Positions 1 to 5,908 of a DNA stretch of 16,003 nucleotides are shown in pieces. Below the pieces are notes generated by a model that searched no databases, was not told where the DNA came from, and worked only from the letters and a program-made list of their open reading frames with translations. Source of the DNA: Methylococcaceae bacterium UBA7658 (GTDB lineage: Bacteria; Pseudomonadota; Gammaproteobacteria; Methylococcales; Methylomonadaceae); assembly GCA_002483425.1 (NCBI GenBank), contig DLHW01000070.1, positions 104,394 through 120,396 on the forward strand, written 5' to 3'. The stretch's first letter is position 1; every line of letters starts with the position of its first letter. The translations under genes and the position numbers were made by a program.

Positions 1-434
1 AGCTCTTGCGTACTGAACCGGTACTGTTTCGCCAAACAATGATCCAGCCATTTCTGCAAAAAAAAATTCAGCCGCCATTTATAGTGCATAATTTCGCGGC
101 ATAATCCAAAATCCTTAAAAACAAAGTTCACATTTGGTCTGGCGTGATCGCTCAAGACTTCCGCCAGTTGCGCATCCAGGTAAATTCTGATTCTTAAGCC
201 CGGTTCTAGCAGTTCGTCCGGTTTGTTGCTAAAGCAGTGGGTTAATTCGATGGTGAGCGTGTAAGGCGATTGTTCGATAATGGTCAAATGCAATGTCGTA
301 TGGTTAGGCGCCAATCCAACCGCGTTATTCTTAACCGACTTGAGATCAGGAATTAACTTAAAAATTTTCTCGTAGTTAGAGGCGTAAACTGCTTCCAGAC
401 ATAACGGCTTATTAATAGGATTTAAAAAACTCAT
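1..434 (-). CDS. yqiB: DUF1249 family protein, YqiB-like (3' end cut by window edge)
   Basis: An uninterrupted minus-strand frame runs from an ATG at 434-432 to the window edge, about 144 codons with no stop. The translation begins MSFLNPINKPLCLEAVY. It shares the landmarks of E. coli YqiB (DUF1249): a central LTIIEQSPYTLTIE (YqiB has LTIVESTRYT), then RIRIYLDAQLAEV (YqiB VRLYHDAMVAEV), and a C-terminal NFFLQKWLDHCLAKQ (YqiB NQFLADWLRYCLAHG). YqiB is about 140 residues, so only a few residues are probably missing. No biochemical function is established for the family; in E. coli it sits between nudF and cpdA. The start is 10 bases after the QueD-like stop, with a purine-rich GGAAAG inside the end of that gene, so it is probably the last gene of a three-gene transcript. 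The frame was found by direct translation; I am confident of the family but not of any function. Confidence 0.82.
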   Translation of the reverse strand, partial: MSFLNPINKPLCLEAVYASNYEKIFKLIPDLKSVKNNAVGLAPNHTTLHLTIIEQSPYTLTIELTHCFSNKPDELLEPGLRIRIYLDAQLAEVLSDHARPNVNFVFKDFGLCREIMHYKWRLNFFLQKWLDHCLAKQYRFSTQE

Positions 435-444
435 AACGTTTAAT

Positions 445-849
445 TCAACTTTCCCGGTAACTCGCATAAGCGCTAGCGGTCTCCCAAAGCTCAACCTGAG
501 TCACATTAAAACCCGCTTTTTTTAAATGCATAAAAATCATTTTGCTAAGCACTTCCGCCGTGGGATGTTCTTCCAACGCCCAAAAGCGTTCGTTATTCGC
601 CGTTAACACCGGAGCCAAGGGATCGTCTTTATGCAATAGAAAATTATGATCCAAATATTGCCCGATATACTGTTCGACGCATGTTTTAATATCGGAAAAA
701 TCGCACACCATACTTTGCTCGTTCAATGATTCTTGCGTTACCGAAATTGCTGCTTTAACACTATGCCCGTGTAAATGACGGCACTTGCCGGGATGGTTCA
801 TCAACCGGTGACCGTAGCAAAAATAGACTTCTTTTGTAATTGTAAACAT
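445..849 (-). CDS. queD: 6-carboxytetrahydropterin synthase / 6-pyruvoyl-tetrahydropterin synthase family (QueD-like)
   Basis: The 134-residue protein belongs to the PTPS/QueD T-fold family. These enzymes convert dihydroneopterin triphosphate to 6-carboxytetrahydropterin (queuosine/preQ0 route) or 6-pyruvoyl-tetrahydropterin. The zinc ligands are visible as H14 and the H27-G-H29 pair, in GHRL...CRHLHGHS, with the catalytic Cys at C23. The Asp-His pair is D67-H68 (LDHNFLL), a PT.E motif lies at 97-99, and the substrate-anchoring Glu is E123 (WETASAYASY). All key residues are present and the length is close to E. coli QueD (about 121). The GHRL...GKCRHLHGH form differs a little from the AAHRL form of E. 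coli, so the exact pterin product is uncertain. No queC, queE or queF is nearby to settle it. It lies 13 bases after the adaptor-like gene and 10 before the DUF1249 gene, so co-transcription is likely. No convincing Shine-Dalgarno sequence precedes the ATG. Confidence 0.9.
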   Translation of the reverse strand: MFTITKEVYFCYGHRLMNHPGKCRHLHGHSVKAAISVTQESLNEQSMVCDFSDIKTCVEQYIGQYLDHNFLLHKDDPLAPVLTANNERFWALEEHPTAEVLSKMIFMHLKKAGFNVTQVELWETASAYASYRES

Positions 850-862
850 AGTTCAATTCTAT

Positions 863-1879
863 TCAATCTTCATCGGGAATTTGTCCCCGTAATTCCTCTG
901 AAAGCAACATTTGCCCGCCTGTAACGACAATTTTCTCCCCGGGATTAATATCATCAGGAATAAAATAACCGCCGGTAGTAGCCGAAAATTGATTGATTTT
1001 ACGCCGGTAAAAACCTTCCTCCCCGGTTTTGATATAAACAAAGGCCTGGTCCATATACCATAACAACGTCTGCTCCGGCACCACTACACCGGCCCGGGCA
1101 TCCGTCTGTTCCGGAATCCATGCCTGCAGTTTCATCCCGATTCGAAGATTAGCGGCCGCGGTCTTAAAAAAAAAGCTTTCGCCGCTGATCGAGTTATCGG
1201 TTTGGATCGAACGGGCAATTAACATGGCCGGAGACGCCTTGCTGCGATCACCGTTGGCTTCCACAACTATAGTAGAAATATTACGTTCTAGTTTCTTATT
1301 GCTAGGTAAAATAATTTGCAATAAAAACTGCTTTCCCGATAAAAAAGCCGCAAGCTTATCCGGTTGTCCGGACAAAATCCATTCGGCTAAATCTCCCCAC
1401 AGAAGGCGAGTTTCATGTGCGATTGCCGTTAGTCTGACTTCGGCGGCGTCAACCGTGGCTTGATCGGCCGACACTTGGTTTTGCTGCTCCTGTAACGAAC
1501 GCTTTGCCGCTACGCCGTTACGAAATAAATTTTGTTGCCGCCCTAAACTTTCGCCCGTTTGTTTTAGTCGAGCTTTCGCGCCTTTCAACTCGGCTTGCGC
1601 AACCAGAAAGCGTTGTTTTAGCGCCAGCAACGGTTCTATGCTGACGACTTTTCCGGTAGCCTGATATTCGCTAAGGTTTTGATCGGATAATGCCGCCATT
1701 GTCTTTAAGCCTGAAGCCGTTTGCGTATTTTTATCGATAACAACCACGGGCAGACCGTCTAATGCTTGCGGTTCCGGTTGATTCGGTTCTTCATCGCCGG
1801 TCACGGCAGAAGCAAACAGAAAACCAGTTAATAGAATTGGAACCGTAGTTGAAATAAATTTTTTTATTAAAAAAGGCAT
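863..1879 (-). CDS. secreted periplasmic adaptor-like protein (HlyD/RND membrane fusion family), orphan
   Basis: The 338-residue protein starts with a signal peptide (basic MPFLIKK, then a hydrophobic stretch to about residue 27). A short beta segment follows (ATGKVVSIEP, about 74-83), then a helical hairpin rich in Ala, Gln, Glu and Leu (about 90-155). Next come a beta-barrel-like region and a C-terminal membrane-proximal-like region with VVVPEQTLLWYMDQAFVYI and GEKIVVTGGQMLLSEELR. This order matches the RND/metal-efflux membrane fusion proteins that link an inner membrane pump to an outer membrane channel. The two half-lipoyl segments that normally flank the hairpin look very short. No pump or channel gene is adjacent; its neighbours are QueD-like and DUF1249 genes 13 bases and further downstream. 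The ATG at 1879 is chosen because it gives a proper signal peptide, although no good ribosome binding site precedes it. The family is fairly sure; the partner and substrate are unknown. Confidence 0.75.
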   Translation of the reverse strand: MPFLIKKFISTTVPILLTGFLFASAVTGDEEPNQPEPQALDGLPVVVIDKNTQTASGLKTMAALSDQNLSEYQATGKVVSIEPLLALKQRFLVAQAELKGAKARLKQTGESLGRQQNLFRNGVAAKRSLQEQQNQVSADQATVDAAEVRLTAIAHETRLLWGDLAEWILSGQPDKLAAFLSGKQFLLQIILPSNKKLERNISTIVVEANGDRSKASPAMLIARSIQTDNSISGESFFFKTAAANLRIGMKLQAWIPEQTDARAGVVVPEQTLLWYMDQAFVYIKTGEEGFYRRKINQFSATTGGYFIPDDINPGEKIVVTGGQMLLSEELRGQIPDED

Positions 1880-1891
1880 GCCAAAGAGAGG

Positions 1892-1920
1892 TCGTGAATG
1901 TCATGAGCTTAACGTATAAT
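1892..1920 (+). promoter_or_regulatory. candidate -10 element (possible promoter for gcvH)
   Basis: A perfect TATAAT lies at 1915-1920 in the 126-base gap between the divergent adaptor and gcvH genes. The hexamer 17 bases upstream (TCGTGA, 1892-1897) matches the -35 consensus at only 3 of 6 positions. A start near 1927 would give a leader of about 80 bases before gcvH. The exact -10 match suggests function, but chance is possible in AT-rich intergenic DNA. Confidence 0.35.
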
Positions 1921-1951
1921 GCGCATTTAAGCTATAACGATCAGTTAATCG

Positions 1952-1972
1952 AAAACGGTTCCCTGCCGTTTT
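1952..1972. promoter_or_regulatory. inverted repeat in the gcvH leader
   Basis: AAAACGG (1952-1958) and CCGTTTT (1966-1972) form a perfect 7-base inverted repeat around a 7-base loop, 34 bases before the gcvH start. It could be an operator, or a small hairpin acting as a weak terminator in either direction because of its A/T arms. Only three G:C pairs are present, so stability is low. It does not resemble a glycine riboswitch, which would need about 100 structured bases. Confidence 0.3.
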
Positions 1973-2005
1973 GACAATCCGTTCCGTTTTTTGCCAGGAA
2001 TTTAA

Positions 2006-2389
2006 ATGTCTAATTTACCGACAAAGTTAAAATACGCTTCAACCCACGAATGGGCGAGCTTGGAAGACGAACACATCGTGCGTGTCGGTATTACCGATTT
2101 TGCGCAAGAGTCATTGGGCGACCTTGTGTTTATTCAGTTGCCCGAACTGGGACGCATCGTAAAGGCGAATGAACAATGCGCCTTGGTTGAATCCGTAAAA
2201 ACAGCATCGGATTTATTCAGTCCGGTTTCCGGTGAGGTTGTCGCTGTCAATTCGGTCGCAGCCGGAGACCCAGAAAAGGTTAATGAGGATGCTTTCGGCG
2301 TTTGGCTTTTTTGTATTAAAGCGGACGATGTCACCGCGCTTGATAAGCTGATGAGCGCCGAAGACTATCAGCGCATGATTGAAGAATAG
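2006..2389 (+). CDS. gcvH: glycine cleavage system H protein
   Basis: The 127-residue protein is the lipoyl carrier of the glycine cleavage system. It shuttles the aminomethyl group between the P, T and L proteins in the cytoplasm. The lipoylation site is K65 within ESVKTASD, the same position and near-identical motif as in E. coli GcvH (ESVKAASD). The N-terminal THEW and the GITDFAQESLGDLVFIQLPELG segment are typical, as is the closing LMSAEDYQRMIEE. Length is essentially that of E. coli GcvH (129). An AGGA lies about 8 bases before the ATG, supporting the start. gcvT and gcvP are not in the window, so it is separated from them, which is common. It is the first gene of a compact plus-strand run with dgkA, a PfkB kinase and mazG. 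I see no glycine riboswitch upstream. Confidence 0.96.
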   Translation: MSNLPTKLKYASTHEWASLEDEHIVRVGITDFAQESLGDLVFIQLPELGRIVKANEQCALVESVKTASDLFSPVSGEVVAVNSVAAGDPEKVNEDAFGVWLFCIKADDVTALDKLMSAEDYQRMIEE

Positions 2390-2427
2390 CTTTTCCTCGT
2401 TGTTATCGAAACTATCTTAAATAAATA

Positions 2428-2796
2428 ATGGCTAATCAAAACGAAAAAGGGATCAAACGAATCCTGAACGCTTGTGTCTTTTCCTATTACGGTTATAAAG
2501 CTACCTGGCAGCACGAAGAAGCGTTCCGCCAGGAAGTGCTTTTATTTTTAGTCTCCACGCCTTTGGCGTTGTGGCTGGGCGAAACGGTGATCGAAAAATT
2601 GTTGTTAATCGGCAGTATTATCTTGGTGTTGTTAGTCGAACTTCTCAACTCCGCCGTAGAAGCCGTAGTAGACCGGGTCGGTCTGGAACATCATGAGTTG
2701 TCGGGCAGAGCCAAAGACATCGGTTCCGCAGCCGTCAATTTATCGCTAGTTTGGGCGGCTATAACGTGGTTCTCGATTTTATATTTAGGTAAATGA
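2428..2796 (+). CDS. dgkA: diacylglycerol kinase (prokaryotic, membrane-embedded)
   Basis: The 122-residue integral membrane protein is the same length as E. coli DgkA. The enzyme phosphorylates diacylglycerol to phosphatidic acid with ATP, recycling lipid released by periplasmic glucan or lipopolysaccharide modification. The family signature is clear: ELLNSAVEAVVDR with E71 and E78, corresponding to the catalytic E69 and E76 of E. coli. An amphipathic N-terminal segment (ACVFSYYGYKATWQHEEAFRQE) is followed by three membrane helices (about 37-53, 57-74, 100-119). Its stop overlaps the next gene's ATG (ATGA at 2793-2796), so the downstream kinase is probably translationally coupled. The gap from gcvH is 38 bases with no strong ribosome binding site, so co-transcription with gcvH is likely but not proven. 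Confidence 0.96.
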   Translation: MANQNEKGIKRILNACVFSYYGYKATWQHEEAFRQEVLLFLVSTPLALWLGETVIEKLLLIGSIILVLLVELLNSAVEAVVDRVGLEHHELSGRAKDIGSAAVNLSLVWAAITWFSILYLGK

Positions 2797-3731
2797 CAAT
2801 GAGTGCATTGATTTGCGGTTCCATGGCTTACGACACTATCATGGTTTTTCATGATAAGTTCAAGAATCACATCTTGCCGGAAAAAGTTCATATTCTGAAC
2901 GTCTCCTTCTTAGTGCCTATCATGCGGCGCGAATACGGCGGTTGCGCCGGCAATATTGCCTACAATTTAATGCTTTTGGGCGAACAACCGATGACTATGG
3001 CGACGGTAGGGCACGACTTCGAACCTTATACTCAATGGCTCGGACAACAAGGTATTTCGAGAGAATATATCAAAGTATTGGACAGTAGTTACACCGGTCA
3101 AGCTTACATCACTACCGATGAGGAGGGCAACCAAATTACCGCCTTCCATCCCGGCGCCATGAGTTTTTCGCATCTAAATTCGGTTCCGACCGATAGCGAT
3201 ATCAGCATCGGAATTGTTTCGCCGGACGGCAAAGAAGGCATGCAACTTCATGCCGCGCAATTCAAGGAATTAGACATCCCTTTCATTTTCGACCCCGGCC
3301 AAGGTATGCCCATGTTTAGCGGCGAAGAGTTGCTTGCTTTCCTGGAACAAGCCACGTGGGTCACCTTAAACGACTACGAATCCGAATTGATGCAGGAACG
3401 CACCGGACTGACGCTGGAGCAAATGGCGGCAAGAGTGGACGCTTTAATCATTACCCTGGGCGGCAAAGGGTCTAAAATCTATACGCAAGGCCAATGCATC
3501 GATATTCCCGCCGCCAAGCCGAAACAAGTACTCGATCCGACCGGTTGCGGCGACGCTTACCGCGCCGGCTTGCTCTACGGTTTGATGAACGACTTAGACT
3601 GGGAAACAACCGGACGCATAGCTTCGCTCATAGGCGCAATCAAGATCGAACATAACGGCACCCAAAATCATTTTTTTAACATGGATGATTTCCAGCAGCG
3701 TTATTTCGAAAATTTCGGTTCGACGTTTTAA
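2793..3731 (+). CDS. PfkB/ribokinase family carbohydrate (possibly adenosine) kinase
   Basis: The 312-residue soluble kinase has both PfkB signatures. The first is GGCAGNIAYNLMLLG near residues 49-63. The second is DPTGCGDAYRAGLLYGL near 248-264, where D254 is the predicted catalytic base and GCGD forms the anion hole (usual form GAGD). ITLGGKGS near 225 is the ATP-binding strand. The short N-terminal lid and overall length fit bacterial adenosine-kinase or ribokinase-like enzymes. The substrate cannot be fixed from sequence: adenosine, another nucleoside, or a sugar are all possible. It overlaps dgkA by four bases (ATGA), with a second in-frame ATG at 2799 as an alternative start. mazG begins immediately after it, which leans toward a nucleotide-related role, but that is inference. 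Confidence 0.88.
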   Translation: MTMSALICGSMAYDTIMVFHDKFKNHILPEKVHILNVSFLVPIMRREYGGCAGNIAYNLMLLGEQPMTMATVGHDFEPYTQWLGQQGISREYIKVLDSSYTGQAYITTDEEGNQITAFHPGAMSFSHLNSVPTDSDISIGIVSPDGKEGMQLHAAQFKELDIPFIFDPGQGMPMFSGEELLAFLEQATWVTLNDYESELMQERTGLTLEQMAARVDALIITLGGKGSKIYTQGQCIDIPAAKPKQVLDPTGCGDAYRAGLLYGLMNDLDWETTGRIASLIGAIKIEHNGTQNHFFNMDDFQQRYFENFGSTF

Positions 3732-3746
3732 TTGTCCTCGAAATTA

Positions 3747-4550
3747 ATGCTGAACCATACCCAACAACTGCTCGATCTCATGACGCAATTGCGCCATCCC
3801 GAAACCGGTTGTCCCTGGGATGTCAAACAGGATTTCGCCAGTCTGATTCCTTATGTTATCGAAGAAGCTTACGAAGTAGCCGATGCGATTGAGCGCGAGG
3901 ATTTGGACGATTTGCGGAACGAACTGGGCGATTTGCTGTTGCAAGTCGTTTTCCATGCCCAGATTGCCTCGGAGCAAGGCCATTTTACTTTTGACGAAGT
4001 TTCTAAAGCGATTTGCGACAAATTAATCCGGCGGCATCCGCATGTATTCGCCGGTACTGTTTTCGAGACCGACGAGGAACGCCAGCAAGCCTGGGAACAG
4101 GCAAAGACAGACGAACGGAACGAAAAATATAATTCTTCTGTCCCCAAAAGCGTCCTGGACGGCGTACCCCCTAGTCTTCCGGCGCTGCTCGAGTGCGAAA
4201 AAATTCAGGATCGCGCCGCCAATTTCGGCTTTGATTGGATTGCGGTGGAGCCGGTTTTAGATAAGGTGCAAGAAGAATTGAATGAAGTCAAGGAGGCTTG
4301 GCTGTCCGGAGATCAAGCGCATATCGAAGAAGAGATCGGCGATTTGTTGCTCGTAGCCGTCAATCTGGCGCGGCACTTAAAAGTCAATCCCGAGTTGGCG
4401 CTCAAGCGCAGCACTAAAAAATTTTCCCGGCGTTTTCAGTACATCGAACAGCAAGTCGCAGCCACCGGAAAGGACTTGAATCATTGTACACTCGCCGAAC
4501 TGGATGCTTACTGGGATCAAGCTAAATTAGTATTAAAAAACATAATTTAA
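3747..4550 (+). CDS. mazG: nucleoside triphosphate pyrophosphohydrolase MazG
   Basis: The protein (267 residues from the ATG at 3747) is a two-domain MazG. The family hydrolyses NTPs and dNTPs to the monophosphate and pyrophosphate, cleansing the pool of abnormal nucleotides and, in E. coli, lowering ppGpp. The N-terminal domain begins LLDLMTQLRHPETGCPWD and carries the metal-binding EExxE...ExxD set at E39, E40, E43, E59 and D62. The C-terminal domain repeats it (VQEELNEVKEAW, then EEEIGDLLLVAVNLARHL). Length matches E. coli MazG (263). The frame also has a TTG at 3732 directly abutting the kinase stop, which would add five residues. I prefer the ATG because it gives the family's normal N-terminus. 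Neither start has a strong ribosome binding site, so coupling to the kinase is likely. Confidence 0.95.
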   Translation: MLNHTQQLLDLMTQLRHPETGCPWDVKQDFASLIPYVIEEAYEVADAIEREDLDDLRNELGDLLLQVVFHAQIASEQGHFTFDEVSKAICDKLIRRHPHVFAGTVFETDEERQQAWEQAKTDERNEKYNSSVPKSVLDGVPPSLPALLECEKIQDRAANFGFDWIAVEPVLDKVQEELNEVKEAWLSGDQAHIEEEIGDLLLVAVNLARHLKVNPELALKRSTKKFSRRFQYIEQQVAATGKDLNHCTLAELDAYWDQAKLVLKNII

Positions 4551-4627
4551 CATTCCGGCTAACGCGCCTTGTTCATGCTGTAAACCTTGCTTTAAGTCCG
4601 GTTTCGGTTTCGCATCGATAAACTTTT

Positions 4628-4659
4628 GCGGTTTTTTAAAATTAACTTTCCGCTTTTTT
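4628..4659 (+). terminator. weak candidate terminator after mazG
   Basis: GCGG (4628-4631) and CCGC (4650-4653) could pair around an 18-base AT-rich loop, followed by a run of six T (4654-4659). The four-base stem is short for an intrinsic terminator, so this is only a candidate. It lies about 80 bases after the mazG stop, in a 352-base gap with no supported gene. Confidence 0.25.
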
Positions 4660-4820
4660 GGCCTAATTAAGTCTGAAAGTTTTATTTTCCTAACTTGCAA
4701 AATCCTTTTATGATGTTAAGGAAACATTGGAAAAGTTGATTTCAGTCATGCCGTGGACACAAGCGGTTAGTCAAGTTTTTATGCCCTTCAGGGTACACCG
4801 CGAGGGAAATAACCAATTAG

Positions 4821-4845
4821 CGTTCTCCATGAGCTTGTCGAAGGA
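4821..4845 (+). repeat. degenerate copy of a widespread intergenic repeat (GAGCTTGTCGAAGGA type)
   Basis: The 25 bases from 4821 run CGTTCTCCATGAGC then TTGTCGAAGGA. They closely resemble a short repeat I know from intergenic regions of many gammaproteobacteria, in which CGTTCGTCCTGAGC precedes TTGTCGAAGGA. This copy differs in the first arm, so it looks decayed. A second small palindrome (CCCT-TC-AGGG, 4784-4793) lies 30 bases upstream and may belong to the same relic. The match is from memory; other copies are not visible in this window. The rest of the 4551-4902 gap shows no gene I can support. Confidence 0.4.
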
Positions 4846-4902
4846 CTTAATCAGATTTCCTCTTAACTAAAAGCACAAAATAACAACGAGCGAGGTATCG
4901 AT

Positions 4903-5775
4903 ATGCGCCAGGATGATGGACGGGAAAGTGAGAATATAGAAGATCGTCGCGGGATGGGCGGCGGTTCCGGTCGCAGGGGATTTCCGGGTGGTGGTCTGGG
5001 GATGGCCGCTGTAGCCGTCATTGCCTTATTGCTCGGCGTCGATCCGAGGATCGTTATCAATACCGTAGGCCAGCTTTCCAGCGTAGCGCCGTCTCAACCC
5101 AGCCGCAGTCCGGTAAGCGGCAGTCCGCAGGACGAAAAAACTAAAAAACTCATGTCCGTGGTTCTGGCCGATACCGAAGACACTTGGGGCGCTATATTTA
5201 AACAAGCCGGCAGCCGCTACGAAGAACCGAAACTGGTGCTCTACACCGGCCAAGTCGCGTCCGCTTGCGGCTACGGACAAGCGGCGATGGGGCCTTTCTA
5301 TTGCCCCGGCGATCACAAACTTTACCTTGATATGAGTTTCTTCAATGATTTAGCTACCCGGCATAATGCGCCGGGCGATTTCGCCCAAGCTTATGTGATC
5401 GCTCATGAGGTCGGGCATCATGTGCAAAATCTTTTGGGCATAGCCGATCAAGTTCAAGCCGCCCAACGGCGCGGCGGGGAGATTCAGAACAATCAACTGC
5501 AAGTGAGTATGGAACTGCAAGCCGATTGTTTTGCCGGTGTTTGGGCAAACCGCGCCAACCAGTTCCGCCAAATTCTGGAGCCGGGCGATCTGGAAGAAGC
5601 CTTGGCTGCCGCCAGCGGAGTCGGTGACGATCGTTTGCAAAAACAAGCACAAGGCTATGTCGTACCCGAATCCTTTACCCACGGCAGTTCCGAGCAGCGG
5701 ATGCGCTGGTTCACCATCGGCGTAAAAACCGGCGACCTTAATCAATGCGACACCTTCAAGGCAAAAAATCTTTAA
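4903..5775 (+). CDS. ypfJ: neutral zinc metallopeptidase, YpfJ family
   Basis: The 290-residue protein matches the YpfJ / putative neutral zinc metallopeptidase family. Its N-terminus is charged and then glycine-rich (GMGGGSGRRGFPGGG), followed by one membrane helix (about 32-46). That layout suggests a membrane-anchored protein with the catalytic domain outside the cytoplasm. The domain has CGYGQAAMGPFYCPGDHKLYL near 123-143, the zinc-binding HEVGHH at 168-173 with E169 as predicted catalytic Glu, and ELQADCFAGVWANR near 205-218, which supplies a downstream acidic ligand. Length matches E. coli YpfJ (287). A GAGG about 8 bases before the ATG supports the start. It is flanked by gaps of 350 and 130 bases, so it is probably transcribed alone. 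The biological substrate of the family is unknown. Confidence 0.93.
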   Translation: MRQDDGRESENIEDRRGMGGGSGRRGFPGGGLGMAAVAVIALLLGVDPRIVINTVGQLSSVAPSQPSRSPVSGSPQDEKTKKLMSVVLADTEDTWGAIFKQAGSRYEEPKLVLYTGQVASACGYGQAAMGPFYCPGDHKLYLDMSFFNDLATRHNAPGDFAQAYVIAHEVGHHVQNLLGIADQVQAAQRRGGEIQNNQLQVSMELQADCFAGVWANRANQFRQILEPGDLEEALAAASGVGDDRLQKQAQGYVVPESFTHGSSEQRMRWFTIGVKTGDLNQCDTFKAKNL

Positions 5776-5846
5776 GGCGCCTCCGGTTGAACACTTCAAT
5801 AGGTTTAACACCCGAGATACCGCCTAAAAAGTCAACACAAAGGAGC

Positions 5847-5888
5847 ATGGACAAATCGATAAAATGTTTGTGTAATTTAACAGGTTAA
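5847..5888 (+). CDS. possible 13-codon leader ORF upstream of lpxB
   Basis: An ATG at 5847 lies behind a strong Shine-Dalgarno (AAAGGAG, ending 2 bases before the ATG, so rather close). It opens a 13-residue frame, MDKSIKCLCNLTG, ending TAA at 5886-5888, 20 bases before the lpxB ATG. It is not in frame with lpxB and does not extend it. The signal is stronger than the one before lpxB itself. It could be a leader peptide whose translation affects lpxB, or a chance ORF; the spacing of the AGGAG is shorter than optimal. No known peptide is recognised. Confidence 0.25.
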   Translation: MDKSIKCLCNLTG

Positions 5889-5908
5889 TTTGATTTACCG
5901 TAGCCAAG

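Noticed and set aside
1880..2005. Glycine riboswitch before gcvH
   Set aside because: The gap is too short and only one small inverted repeat is present; no paired aptamer-like structure is visible.
5350..5811. 153-codon open frame antisense to the zinc protease gene
   Set aside because: It lies opposite a gene with clear family motifs, has no recognisable domain, and its openness is explained by the codon use of the sense gene.
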